64,000 nucleotides of DNA from Neorhodopirellula pilleata (GTDB lineage Bacteria; Planctomycetota; Planctomycetia; Pirellulales; Pirellulaceae), in assembly GCF_007859915.1 (NCBI RefSeq), contig NZ_SJPM01000002.1:251346-315345 (forward strand). The letters are read 5' to 3'. The position numbers were made by a program, and so were the translations under genes. Shown here piece after piece: positions 19,033 to 28,015 of the stretch; position 1 is the stretch's first letter, and each line of letters starts with the position of its first letter. The notes beneath the pieces are model-generated. The model saw only the letters and a program-made list of their open reading frames with translations. It had not been told where the DNA came from and ran no database searches.

Positions 19033-19350
19033 TCACGACGTCACACTAGGTTGTTGGTCCCGTTTCCCGCCATCGCCCCTGGTCGCCGGAGCGGCTGAGG
19101 TGTTGGCGGAATCGGAGGACGCAAACCGAGCGTGGGCCGATGCCTTTATAGTTCGGTATTCTTCTTCGCTGATGTCACCTTTGCGAAGCATTTCTTCGAG
19201 GTTTGATAGGCTCAACGCGGGCTCGGGACGGTCTTGGGTGGTGTAGTCGCGCAATCTTCTCAATAGCCAAAATGCTACTGCAATCACGACGGCTATGATC
19301 GTTATCCCGAGACTAAGCTGCACGGGTGTACTTGTGAATATATCTGACAT
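19033..19350 (-). CDS. Small single-pass membrane protein with SHOCT-like helix
   Basis: 105 residues: one transmembrane helix (about 12-30, LSLGITIIAVVIAVAFWLL), a basic stop-transfer region, then SLSNLEEMLRKGDISEEEYRTIKA, which fits the SHOCT/oligomerisation-type short C-terminal helix pair. The tail is low complexity. Proteins of this layout are common in planctomycetes and their role is not known. It lies upstream of clpX on the same strand but nearly 400 bases away, so an operon is unlikely. Confidence 0.68.
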   Translation of the reverse strand: MSDIFTSTPVQLSLGITIIAVVIAVAFWLLRRLRDYTTQDRPEPALSLSNLEEMLRKGDISEEEYRTIKASAHARFASSDSANTSAAPATRGDGGKRDQQPSVTS

Positions 19351-19477
19351 AATCGTTGGTCAATCGTTCCTCAGGTCACACCGACATGATAGGCGGGTGG
19401 ACATATCACGGTCCACCAATTTTCAGCGGGAAATCTCGGAGTTTCGTGTTTCACGCGTTTCGCCAACCGGAGATGTT

Positions 19478-20374
19478 TTACCACTTCAATTCACGCATCG
19501 CGTGGCGGGGAACGGCCAATCCGGCGTTGGATTGATTGGCGACCCGCACGATGATCGGAACCCCGGTGGTGAACTTCGCCAATTCGCCCACAACCCGCTG
19601 CACGGCCACCTCGCCCGATCCGATCGGCACGTCCATCCGCCCGACGGTCGAGCCGGGAACACAGTCGTTTTCGTCGCGTTGGACTTTTCTATCAAAACGG
19701 TCGGAGTCGTGGGCTGAGCCCGCCACGTCACACAGGTACACCAGTCGCAAATCATCGACCAGCCGATGCAAGCGAGCAACCAAAGGCATCTCGCCGGCGT
19801 GAATCATCTCGCCCACGTCGGCCGCCAAACCCAGCGATACGCCCGATCGAAGCCATTGGCGAAACCGTTCGAACTGGGCCACGCTGCCGATGACGTGCGA
19901 AACCGCCGGCCGGATCGTTAGAAACACGCCCGCCGAATCGGCCCGAGCCGATAATCGTTGTAAACGTTCAGCCAAGACTTCCAAGGCTGATTCAGGATTC
20001 ATGCCTGGTCGAGGCGGACCGCTGGCGAGACTGACGATCGTTCCCGGTCGCATCGCGGCGGCGTCGATCCAACGTTCGATCCACTCGATCAACGGCGAAG
20101 CGGCGGTCTGGTCGGGATCGGCCAGTGACGGCATCGCGCAAGCCTCATCGCCTAAAACGAAAGGGGCTTCGGTGTCGATCACCAAACCGATCTCGCTCGA
20201 AATCGCCGTTTCGAGTACCAAACGCCATTGAGCGTCGAACCCAGCTTCGCCGGGCACGCAGATTCCTTGCCGCGATCGGATCGCGACGCTGCGATAACCC
20301 ATTTCGGCTAAATGTCGGATCGCTCGGGACGGCTCGTGCAACCACATCTCGCCGGCATGGTAGCCTGGAATCAT
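19478..20374 (-). CDS. Sugar phosphate isomerase/epimerase-like TIM barrel
   Basis: 298 residues with the layout of the xylose isomerase-like (AP endonuclease 2) superfamily: an N-terminal YHAGEMWLHEPSRAIRHLAEMGYRSVAI strand-helix, LVIDTEAPF, LTIRPAVSHVIGS, LGLAADVGEMIHAGEMP (the metal-site D-x-G-x-x-x-H/A-G region), LRLVYLCDVAG and PIGSGEVAVQRVV (matching P-x-G-x-G). The exact sugar is not predictable. It stands alone between a membrane protein and a divergent transporter. Confidence 0.78.
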   Translation of the reverse strand: MIPGYHAGEMWLHEPSRAIRHLAEMGYRSVAIRSRQGICVPGEAGFDAQWRLVLETAISSEIGLVIDTEAPFVLGDEACAMPSLADPDQTAASPLIEWIERWIDAAAMRPGTIVSLASGPPRPGMNPESALEVLAERLQRLSARADSAGVFLTIRPAVSHVIGSVAQFERFRQWLRSGVSLGLAADVGEMIHAGEMPLVARLHRLVDDLRLVYLCDVAGSAHDSDRFDRKVQRDENDCVPGSTVGRMDVPIGSGEVAVQRVVGELAKFTTGVPIIVRVANQSNAGLAVPRHAMRELKW

Positions 20375-20561
20375 TTCGTCGCCTGGGATTTTCGTAATTT
20401 GGATTCATCTGAATAATTTTCGGCTCGCCCGGCGAAAGTCACACCGATCGGCGGGCTCTGGTTCTGCAGGGCAGGTAATCTTGCCCGCTGATCTCCGCGA
20501 TCGCTCCATCGATTAGCATCTGCGTCAAAACTATCGTTCCCATCTTACCCGCGAACCGATC

Positions 20562-21893
20562 ATGGCTCCCACTCAACCTGCTCCCATCGATCGACTTTCG
20601 CACCGCGCATTTCTCGGATTCTTGGGCACGCAGTTTTTCGGAGCGTTCAACGATAACCTGTTTAAGCAACTGTTGCTGCTGCTCGCCGTTCCCACCGCCG
20701 TCGTTGCCGTCGCCGGGGAAGAACCCGCCAAAGCAGCCGATTTGCAAGGCCTCGCGACGATGCTGTTCGGTTTGCCGTTCGTGATCTTCGGCGGGCTGGC
20801 CGGGTATATGGCGGATCGGTATAGCAAGCGTTCGATCATCGTCGGCAGCAAAGTCGCCGAGATCGCCATCATGGCCGCAGGGCTGGTGGCATTCTTGGCA
20901 ACACCGTTGATCGGTTTTACCGGCTTGTGGATCGTGTTGTTTTTGATGGGATTGCAGAGCACGTTCTTTGGCCCGGGCAAATACGGAATCCTTCCTGAGA
21001 TGCTCCCGCGCGAGCAACTCGGTCGGGCCAACGGTTTGGTGATGATGACCACCTTCATCGCCATCATCATCGGCACGGCGCTGGCGGGCCCTCTCAAAGA
21101 CGCCGTCGTTTCACCGGATTTGCCGCGGGAGCAAGCCGCAGCCGGATTGTGGATCGGGTCGCTCGTTTGCATCGGAATCGCGGTCATCGGCACGATCGCG
21201 AGTCTGTTCATCGCTCGCCTGCCCTCGGCCGAACCGACGCTCAAACTGAAACCGGAGAATCTCGCCGTCCCCAAAGAAATCCGGACGTTGCTGCGTCGCG
21301 ACAAACCATTGATGCTTGCCCTTTTAGCGTCGTGCATTTTTTGGCTGATTGCCGGTTTGACGATCCAAGCGGTCAATTCGCTCGGTAAGGTTCAACTCGG
21401 ACTCAGTGATACCGTGACGAGCTTGATGGTATCGCTGATCAGTGTGGGAATCGCGGCCGGCGGTTTGATCGCCGGACAAATCAGCCGCCGGGTCTCAGAC
21501 AACGCGGTGGTGCAAATCGGCATGTGGGCGACGGTGGTTCTGTGTTTCGTGTTCTCGATTACGCTTCCTGGTGGCCAGCACTTGCTAGGGTTCTATGGCA
21601 GCATCCCGGTGCTAATTTTGACCGGAGGCGCGGCGGCATTCTTTGCCATCCCGATTCAGGTGTTCCTGCAATCCCGTCCTCCCGAAGCGTACAAGGGCCG
21701 GATGATCGCGGTCATGAACCAAGCGAACTTCTTTGCGATCGTGATGTCCGGAGCGGTCTACTTCGCCTTGGACCGGCTGATCATCGCCGCCGATTGGCCC
21801 CGCAGCGCGGTGTTCGCCGCGATGGGATTGCTGTTTTTGCCCGTCGCGATTTTTTACCGCCTCGACGACGCACCCCTACCCGAACATTCGTAA
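20562..21893 (+). CDS. MFS transporter of the LplT (lysophospholipid) type
   Basis: 443 residues with about 12 hydrophobic segments. The start LGFLGTQFFGAFNDNLFKQ is the signature of LplT-like permeases, and GYMADRYSKR matches the MFS loop between helices 2 and 3. FGPGKYGILPEMLPREQLGRANG is also typical of this branch. In many bacteria the partner is an acyl-ACP synthetase/acyltransferase (Aas) that re-acylates lysophospholipids; no such gene lies next to it here. It probably moves lipid across the cytoplasmic membrane, though the substrate is inferred only from family. Confidence 0.85.
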   Translation: MAPTQPAPIDRLSHRAFLGFLGTQFFGAFNDNLFKQLLLLLAVPTAVVAVAGEEPAKAADLQGLATMLFGLPFVIFGGLAGYMADRYSKRSIIVGSKVAEIAIMAAGLVAFLATPLIGFTGLWIVLFLMGLQSTFFGPGKYGILPEMLPREQLGRANGLVMMTTFIAIIIGTALAGPLKDAVVSPDLPREQAAAGLWIGSLVCIGIAVIGTIASLFIARLPSAEPTLKLKPENLAVPKEIRTLLRRDKPLMLALLASCIFWLIAGLTIQAVNSLGKVQLGLSDTVTSLMVSLISVGIAAGGLIAGQISRRVSDNAVVQIGMWATVVLCFVFSITLPGGQHLLGFYGSIPVLILTGGAAAFFAIPIQVFLQSRPPEAYKGRMIAVMNQANFFAIVMSGAVYFALDRLIIAADWPRSAVFAAMGLLFLPVAIFYRLDDAPLPEHS

Positions 21894-21901
21894 GTTCGAG
21901 G

Positions 21902-22399
21902 TAGGCTGGCTCGGAGCCGCTTCCGCGGAGACCCGGCAGGGTTTCGCGGCTGATGGCCGAAACGAAAAGAGCTAGCCGCCCGTTGATTCTATTTCCGTCG
22001 CAACCCGATGCGTCACGGGCTGTTGATTTAGCGCGTTCGTCAGTTTTTGTGAGCCGATGGCGCTAGCGGTCTGTTGATTTAATCGTAACCCGAAGCGTGA
22101 GCGAGGGATTCATCGCCATTAAGTCCCTTGTATGTATCCCTCGCTCACGCTTCGGGTTTCGATGAGGACTAAATCAACAGCCCGCTAGCCACGGGTTCCG
22201 AATGGTAGCTTGTTTGCCGTAAAGCCCGCGGCTTGGGGCGTGTCGATTTAATTGTAACCCGAAGCGTGAGCGAGGGATTCATCACCATTAGGTCCTTTGT
22301 ATGCATCCCTCGCTGACGCGTCGGGTTTCGATTTAAGTCAACCAACCGCTAACGACGGCTTGCCGGGTGTTCGTCGCCGAGCCTCCTCCACCCAGCCTA
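21902..22399. repeat. Composite nested inverted-repeat block
   Basis: The outer arms are the taggctgg...acccggca sequence (21902-21938) and its inverted partner (22362-22399). Inside are two copies of the aacccgaagcgtgagcgagg palindrome. Copy 1 has perfect 22-bp arms at 22087-22108 and 22137-22158, and is itself framed by gctagcggtctgttgattta (22062-22081) and its complement (22170-22189, 19 of 20). Copy 2 has arms at 22256-22277 and 22306-22327 with two mismatches. No coding sequence is seen in this block. Confidence 0.88.
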
Positions 22400-22552
22400 C
22401 AGGGATGCCAGTTTCATTGGCATCGTTCGCCTCGATCTTAGGCAGATTCCCTGTTCACTCGCCTAATCGGCATCCGCGGAAAAATTTTATTTTCAATTAA
22501 GTCTTGGACTGAGCGTGCTTTGTGAGCTATGTCCGGCTCGCCTTTGATGTGA
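22400..22552. other. Intergenic region between repeat block and amt control region
   Basis: No gene or repeat recognised. It is AT-richer than its surroundings around 22480-22500 (aaaaattttattttcaatta). Confidence 0.35.
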
Positions 22553-22570
22553 TTGGCATCACTTGTGCTT
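22553..22570 (+). promoter_or_regulatory. Candidate sigma-54 (-24/-12) promoter of amt
   Basis: The bases TTGGCATCACTTGTGCTT show GG at 22555-22556 and GC at 22567-22568 with the exact 10-base spacing of sigma-54 promoters, and TGGCA matches the -24 box. The start codon of the ammonium transporter lies 200 bases downstream. Nitrogen-regulated amt/glnB genes are often sigma-54 dependent, which makes the match more believable, but it is a single by-eye match. Confidence 0.45.
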
Positions 22571-22768
22571 TAGGTCGCTCACGAAGCAGCTTGCTTCCAA
22601 AATGATCAACCAACCACTCACGAGCGATTACGGATGGCCCGGGCAGGAGTTGGACGGTGAAAAAGGCGGAAGTGGGTTGCGATTGAGACCCGTGCGTTTC
22701 GTGGTTGTTGCTTCTTGAGCGAGACCGCGTGCGGGCTGCAATTTCGTCCTATGAGAAGGAAAAACTAC

Positions 22769-24337
22769 ATGTTTAGCAGTTTGACTAGCCCGAGCGGCTT
22801 TTCGATGGGCCCGAGCGGGCAATGGCTAGGTTTGGGCATCCGTCCCTCCTGGCTGGTAATGGTTCTCCTTGTGGGGATGATGGGGATCGGCGCATCACTC
22901 GCGTCGGTAGCTTCGGCTCAGGAAGAGCCGGCTGCCGCAACGGAAACCGCAGAGGTTGCCGACGCGAGTGGTGATGTCGAGGCTGCCCCGGCTGAGGAAG
23001 CCGAGGCCGAAGCGGTAGTATTCGCATCCCCAGAGGATGTCGATGCGGCGACCTCATTCACCTACACGATTAACACGTTAATCATGTTCATCTGTGCGGT
23101 GCTAGTGATTTTCATGCAGGCAGGTTTCGCGATGGTCGAAGTCGGCCTGAACAGTGCCAAGAACACGGTCAACATTCTCGCTAAGAACGTGATGGACTTG
23201 AGCGTTGGCGTCCTGCTTTTCCTGTTTGTCGGTTACGCGTTGATGTATCCGGGCGACAGCTGGACTGTCGATAAGTACCTCGGGAACTTTAGTTCTCTCG
23301 TCACGAGAGACGCACAAGTTGACGACACAGGTGCATTCTCGGAAGCACCTTCGAGTGCCGGATGGAGCAACTCGGCTGACTTTTTGTTCCAAGTCGCGTT
23401 TGCTGCCACCGCTGCAACGATCGTATCAGGTGCGGTTGCTGGTCGAATGAAGTTCGGTGCTTACTTGGTTTACAGCGCCATTTTGACCGGTTTGATTTAT
23501 CCGATCAGTGGATCTTGGAAGTGGGGTGGAGGTTTCTTGGCCGATATGGGCTTTGCCGACTTCGCCGGTAGTGTCGTCGTTCACGCGGTCGGCGGTTTCG
23601 CCGGCTTGGCGGGGGCAATTTTCCTGGGCCCACGTTTGGGTCGTTACACTGCTGACGGCAAGAGTGTTCCACTTCCCGGACACAACGTGGCTTTCGCTGC
23701 ACTGGGTGTGTTCATCCTCTGGGTGGGGTGGTACGGATTCAATCCGGGCAGCCAATTGACCTATGATGGTGTGACCAATGCCGAGGCAACTACTTATATC
23801 GCTCTGACCACAACGATCGCCGCTGCAGCCGGTGCAGTCGTTGCTTTGGTCTGTGCTTGGGGAATGTACGGTAAACCCGATTTGACCATGGCTCTTAACG
23901 GCGTCCTTGGTGGTCTTGTCGGGATCACTGCGAACTGCGACCAAGTTTCTCAAATTTCCGCAGTCCTGATCGGTGCCGTCGGTGGTGCTCTTGTTGTCTT
24001 GAGCGTGACCCTGTTGGATAAGCTTAAGATCGACGACCCGGTCGGAGCCTTCCCCGTGCACGGCGTGTGCGGCGTGTGGGGCGGAATCGCGACGGGCTTG
24101 TTCGGCACCGGAATTCCCGAGGGCATGACCCGTGGTGGATACATCGGGGTCCAGTGTCTAAGCACGTTGATTATCTGTGCATGGGCATTTATCACGATGT
24201 CAATCGTGTTCGGAGTGCTCAAGGCGATGGGAATGCTGCGAGTTTCGCCCGAAGAAGAACAGGCCGGTTTGGATATCAGCGAGCACGGAATGCACGCTTA
24301 TCCATCAGACGCCATCGCCGGTGGAGCGATCGCTTAG
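22769..24337 (+). CDS. amt: Ammonium transporter
   Basis: 522 residues from the ATG at 22769, preceded by GAAGGA eight bases upstream. A signal peptide (about 24-50) and a 40-residue Ala/Glu linker precede the Amt domain, which has AGFAMVEVGLNSAKN, FAGSVVVHAVGGFAG (first pore His) and GAFPVHGVCGVWGG (second pore His), plus 11 or so membrane helices. It conducts ammonium across the cytoplasmic membrane. The P-II gene 0.4 kb downstream is the usual partner that blocks the channel when nitrogen is plentiful. A terminator separates the two. Confidence 0.95.
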   Translation: MFSSLTSPSGFSMGPSGQWLGLGIRPSWLVMVLLVGMMGIGASLASVASAQEEPAAATETAEVADASGDVEAAPAEEAEAEAVVFASPEDVDAATSFTYTINTLIMFICAVLVIFMQAGFAMVEVGLNSAKNTVNILAKNVMDLSVGVLLFLFVGYALMYPGDSWTVDKYLGNFSSLVTRDAQVDDTGAFSEAPSSAGWSNSADFLFQVAFAATAATIVSGAVAGRMKFGAYLVYSAILTGLIYPISGSWKWGGGFLADMGFADFAGSVVVHAVGGFAGLAGAIFLGPRLGRYTADGKSVPLPGHNVAFAALGVFILWVGWYGFNPGSQLTYDGVTNAEATTYIALTTTIAAAAGAVVALVCAWGMYGKPDLTMALNGVLGGLVGITANCDQVSQISAVLIGAVGGALVVLSVTLLDKLKIDDPVGAFPVHGVCGVWGGIATGLFGTGIPEGMTRGGYIGVQCLSTLIICAWAFITMSIVFGVLKAMGMLRVSPEEEQAGLDISEHGMHAYPSDAIAGGAIA

Positions 24338-24478
24338 GTTGGACAGTCTACCCACCGCGGCTTCGCCGCCGGATGACCTTCGGGACGTCCGGCGGCGTTG
24401 CAGCCGGTTGACCCGTCTATCGTCAGCATTCTGTTGACACTATCGATCTTCTCGGCTCTTGCCTGGGCCAGAAGAAGG

Positions 24479-24532
24479 CCCCAATGGCCCGTGGCGAGTG
24501 TCCGCCTCACTCGTCGCGGGTCGGGGTTTTTT
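24479..24532 (+). terminator. Terminator-like hairpin after amt
   Basis: A long stem pairs ccccaatggcccgtggcgag with ctcgtcgcgggtcgggg-type bases around a short loop (wobble pairs included) and ends in gggg followed by six T at 24527-24532. It lies 140 bases after the amt stop and before the P-II gene, so amt and the P-II gene may be separate units or only partly coupled. Confidence 0.65.
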
Positions 24533-24740
24533 AAGATCAGATAGCGATCGTGGCGTGGCAGGCTGCCTCATCTTCGCCGGATCGCTCCGATCAGCTATTC
24601 TCCAGGCTTGCTCAAAACTGCCGCGATGACGGATGAAGCGGGACCCGTCGGATATCCCTCTGCGGTCCGTTGGCCGAGATTGATCGTGTGGCATTGAGTG
24701 GTTCGTAGTTAGGCGGCTCGAATTGGATTGTTGACGTAAG

Positions 24741-25088
24741 ATGAAATTGATCATTGCCATCATTCAGCCCTCACGGCTTGACGCCGTCAAAGAGGCTCTC
24801 ACCCGCGTGGAAGTTCACCGTTTGACGGTCGTCGATTGCCAAGGTTTCGGACGGCAACGGGGACAAACCAGCGGCATTCGCGGCCGCGACTACGGCGTCA
24901 ACCTGCTTCGCAAAGTCCAGCTTCAAATCGGCGTGAACGAAGAATTCGTCCAGCCCACCATCGATGCCATCCTCGAAGGCGGCCGCAGCAGCGACCAAGG
25001 GGAAGTCGGCGACGGGAAAATCTTCGTGCTTCCCATGGAAGATTGCGTCCGCATCCGCACCGGCGAACGCGGCGGCGAAGCGATCTAG
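24741..25088 (+). CDS. glnB: Nitrogen regulatory protein P-II
   Basis: 115 residues. It starts MKLIIAIIQPSRLDAVKEAL. The T-loop region GFGRQRGQTSGIRGRDYGV keeps Tyr51, the uridylylated residue in enteric P-II, although the TSGIRGRDYGV stretch departs from the usual TELYRGAEY. The B-loop GEVGDGKIFVLPMEDCVRIRTGERG is standard for ATP and 2-oxoglutarate sensing. Next to amt, it is functionally GlnK-like: it would bind and close the ammonium channel. Which of the glnB or glnK names applies cannot be decided from sequence alone. Confidence 0.92.
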   Translation: MKLIIAIIQPSRLDAVKEALTRVEVHRLTVVDCQGFGRQRGQTSGIRGRDYGVNLLRKVQLQIGVNEEFVQPTIDAILEGGRSSDQGEVGDGKIFVLPMEDCVRIRTGERGGEAI

Positions 25089-25151
25089 TGCCTCGGCAGG
25101 ATCAAGATGTTCGGGTGTTCGTGGTAGCTGGACTCGCAAGAGTTCAAACGG

Positions 25152-26111
25152 TTGCCTGACGGATACCGAAGTCTTTTGACTCCGGCTACCCTAATTTCTT
25201 TGAGAATCCCCCCAACTGAACAACTGATCGAGATGAATCAGCGACTGCAATCCGGAATTTCCGGACTCGATGAACTGCTAGGCGGTGGATTGTTGCCCGG
25301 CAAACTGACCGTCGTGTTGGGTGCCACCGGTATCGGCAAGACGCAACTCGGAGTCGCCTTCGCCGACCAAGGACGCTTGCAGGAAGGCCAGCGAGGCATC
25401 GTGTTCGACATGACCGCCCGGGGCGATTCGCAAAACCATTTTGAGTACGCGGCGAGCCTTCGCGATTGGTCGATGACATCGTACGACGCCCATGATCGGG
25501 TCGACGCCGAATCGGTTTGGGATGCCGAACGTGCCCGTCGGGACTACTTGCATCTGTTTGAACATTCCGGCCGCCGCGTTACCGCAGGCGATTTGGATTC
25601 GGACGGATGGCGGGCGTGGAAGGTGGAGCAATCCAGAAAGCTGGATCACACGATTGCGTTCTTGTATGGCAATTTCATCCATGGCGTCCGCCGGCTCGTC
25701 GTCGACGGGGTTGAACCGGTCGAGCGGGCGGCCGAATCGATCCAATATGAGATGTTCGAATACGTCTACCATCAAATTTTGATGAAAGACAGCGACTGGG
25801 TAGCCCGCGATTTGTTTCGCGTCGGCTACCGGGCCAACGCGGAGCGAGTCACCGCTGACGCGTATGACCGATCCGAGGTGGGATGTTTGTTACTCGCAAC
25901 GAGTCACGAAGTGATGCTCGACGACTTGATCGCCCGCCCGATCGAAAGCGGTGATGTGATGTCCGGTGCCAACACCATCATCTTGATGGGCAAAACTCGC
26001 GACGGAAACCGCATGGGCCGCGCCTTGCATGTCGCTAAGCATCGAGGCAGCGCCTGCGACGAATCGATCGTTCCCTACGTCATCAATGATAAGGGCATCG
26101 AACTCTCGTAG
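25152..26111 (+). CDS. RecA-superfamily ATPase (KaiC/RAD55-like)
   Basis: 319 residues; an in-frame ATG at 25233 ([20 protein letters not shown]) may be the true start because family similarity begins there. The motif [18 protein letters not shown] leads into Walker A GATGIGKT (57-64 in the long form), and [13 protein letters not shown] is the Walker B-like strand. These ATPases resemble KaiC or RAD55 but have only one domain, and their role in planctomycetes is not known. It follows glnB by 63 bases on the same strand and may share its transcript. Confidence 0.75.
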   Translation: MPDGYRSLLTPATLISLRIPPTEQLIEMNQRLQSGISGLDELLGGGLLPGKLTVVLGATGIGKTQLGVAFADQGRLQEGQRGIVFDMTARGDSQNHFEYAASLRDWSMTSYDAHDRVDAESVWDAERARRDYLHLFEHSGRRVTAGDLDSDGWRAWKVEQSRKLDHTIAFLYGNFIHGVRRLVVDGVEPVERAAESIQYEMFEYVYHQILMKDSDWVARDLFRVGYRANAERVTADAYDRSEVGCLLLATSHEVMLDDLIARPIESGDVMSGANTIILMGKTRDGNRMGRALHVAKHRGSACDESIVPYVINDKGIELS

Positions 26112-26140
26112 GTTCAACGGATCAGCCGCAACGCGATAGA

Positions 26141-26425
26141 CAGGTTCCCAGGCTCCCGCTCTCTTTATCCTACACAAGTCATTATGTATTGCTCCCCTGC
26201 CAGCTCGTCTGGCAGGAAGCCGAGGTTGGCAAGCTAGACACAAGCAGCAGTTTTCCCAACTTTCCGAGTTTAACTTGTGCTCGCCGCTTCAAGCGGCGAG
26301 CACAAGTTAAACTCGGAAGGTTGGGGGGGTCGGTGTCTAGCTTGCAAACCTTATTCACCCACGAGACGAGCTCGTGGGGGTCAAAAAGATGTGCAGTATT
26401 AAGAGGGCGGGAGCTTGGGAACGAG
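26141..26425. repeat. Nested near-palindrome filling a convergent intergenic gap
   Basis: The core 26264-26316 is a perfect palindrome with 26-bp arms around one base (26290), extending to 26255-26325 with one mismatch. Outside it lie matching arms gaggttggcaagctagacac (26222-26241) and gtgtctagcttgcaaacctt (26333-26352), and outermost caggttcccaggctcccgct (from 26141) with its counterpart gagggcgggagcttgggaac (to about 26422). The whole can fold into one large hairpin. It sits exactly between the 3' ends of two convergent genes. Confidence 0.88.
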
Positions 26426-26426
26426 T

Positions 26427-27932
26427 TTAAAAGCGGATCACCTGCTCGATGATCTCGGATACCGGTTCGTCCCACTGTCCGAACTCCGATTGCCGGGTGA
26501 TGCGGGTGTTGGGATACCATCGCGTCGATGTGCCGTTCATCAACCATCGCCAATCGGGAACCCGCCCGAGCAACAGATGCGTTCGCACGCCAAGAGCCCC
26601 GGCTAAATGGGCGATCGCCGTGTCGGTCGTCACGAGAGCATCGAGACCGCGCAGAACCGCCGCCGTATCGACAAACCGTCCGACCGATTGATCGAGTGTC
26701 GCCGGCAAACGTAACACCTTGTCGCGATAGTCCGCCGATTCCAGTTGCTCAATCCCGTGACCAAACTGCATGTTGATCAATTGAAATCGGTCGGACTCGA
26801 TTAACGGGCGAAACACTTCCAAACGAACGCTGCGATAGACGTCGGCGTGATGCTCGCGGTTGCCTTGCCAATTGATCCCGATTCGGGGCAAACGAGTTGG
26901 CGATCCGCTCACTACCAATCCGCCCACTTCCGCCCCACCCGTTTCCGAGCTGGCGAGTGTTCGGTCCATCCAAGCTGACCAACGTTCAACCGCGGCGTCA
27001 TCGACGCGCAAGTAACCCTTGCCGTGTGGCGTCGCCGATCCCGGCGATTCGAATAACTCTTCGCCGAAATAGATCTGCCCGTCACGTTGAAACAAGCCAT
27101 CTAGAATTTCTATGAATGAACCTTGATAGTCCGCCTGCATTAATGACGGATGCACCACGCCGCCTGATTGATCATCGGCAACGAGTTCGTCGATCCCAGG
27201 AACGCTGGCGAACAGCGGCAACATCGATGCTTGGCAGACAACGATCACGGACGCACCACTTTGGTGCAGCGCCGACGCGACGCGGATGAAATGGATCGCG
27301 TCGCCGAGTCCTTGCTCGGGATAGATGATAATCTTTCGGTTCTCGAGCGGTTGGCCGGACCAAACGGGAACGTGAATGCCAGCCGACTGCCACCAGGCAG
27401 AGACCGGGGGTCGAGCGACGCCGGGCATCCGCCACCGCCAACGAAATTCATCGAAACCGCGGGCGTAATCCCCCATCAACAGGGAGATCACACCTAGGTT
27501 GCGGTGCAACTCGGCATTGTTCGGATCGATTTGTAGGCCACGCTGATACCACTTCAAACCCCGCTCGACGTCACCGTTCCAAACCCACAACGTGCCACGA
27601 TTTTTCAGTGCGGATAGATAATCCGGTTGCTGCGACAACGCCTTCTCGAAACACCTTTCGGCTTCGTCGATCTCGCCGAGCATCCGCAACGAATTGCCGA
27701 GATTGTTCCAAGCGATCGGGAAACGATCACGGATCTTCAGAGCTCGGCGATACGACGCAACACTGCCGACAAAATCGCGTTGGTCGAATTGACCGATCCC
27801 CAGATAAACCCACGCTTCGGCGGAATCCGGGATCTGTTCGAGCACGCCGCGATACAACTTCATGGCTGCATCGATGTTCCCGGACTGGTGAATCTTCCAC
27901 GCGTGAGTGAGAACTTCGCCGATGCTGGCCAT
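26427..27932 (-). CDS. TPR-repeat protein with glycosyltransferase-9-like domain
   Basis: 501 residues. Residues about 1-150 are tetratricopeptide repeats (for example AWVYLGIGQFDQRDFVGSVASYRRAL, AWNNLGNSLRMLGEIDEAERCFEKAL). From about 190 the sequence matches the heptosyltransferase-like fold: IIYPEQGLGDAIHFIRVA, RIGINWQGNREH, and the nucleotide-sugar site TDTAIAHLAGALGVRTHLLLG. Such fused proteins are thought to glycosylate proteins or build surface glycans. ATG at 27932 has GGAG five bases upstream. The sigma-factor terminator lies immediately before the start. Confidence 0.84.
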   Translation of the reverse strand: MASIGEVLTHAWKIHQSGNIDAAMKLYRGVLEQIPDSAEAWVYLGIGQFDQRDFVGSVASYRRALKIRDRFPIAWNNLGNSLRMLGEIDEAERCFEKALSQQPDYLSALKNRGTLWVWNGDVERGLKWYQRGLQIDPNNAELHRNLGVISLLMGDYARGFDEFRWRWRMPGVARPPVSAWWQSAGIHVPVWSGQPLENRKIIIYPEQGLGDAIHFIRVASALHQSGASVIVVCQASMLPLFASVPGIDELVADDQSGGVVHPSLMQADYQGSFIEILDGLFQRDGQIYFGEELFESPGSATPHGKGYLRVDDAAVERWSAWMDRTLASSETGGAEVGGLVVSGSPTRLPRIGINWQGNREHHADVYRSVRLEVFRPLIESDRFQLINMQFGHGIEQLESADYRDKVLRLPATLDQSVGRFVDTAAVLRGLDALVTTDTAIAHLAGALGVRTHLLLGRVPDWRWLMNGTSTRWYPNTRITRQSEFGQWDEPVSEIIEQVIRF

Positions 27933-27943
27933 CTTGTCTCCAT

Positions 27944-27975
27944 AAAAAATAGCCCGACTTTGAAAGTCGGGCTAT
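27944..27975 (-). terminator. Rho-independent terminator of the major sigma factor gene
   Basis: On the minus strand a 13-bp stem (ATAGCCCGACTTT / AAAGTCGGGCTAT) is followed by a T run, about 40 bases after the sigma gene stop codon. It also sits 12 bases upstream of the start of the TPR gene on the same strand, limiting read-through into it. Confidence 0.92.
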
Positions 27976-28015
27976 GGTCAATCGGACTGGACTTTTGGAT
28001 CCCGTGAAGGTGATT

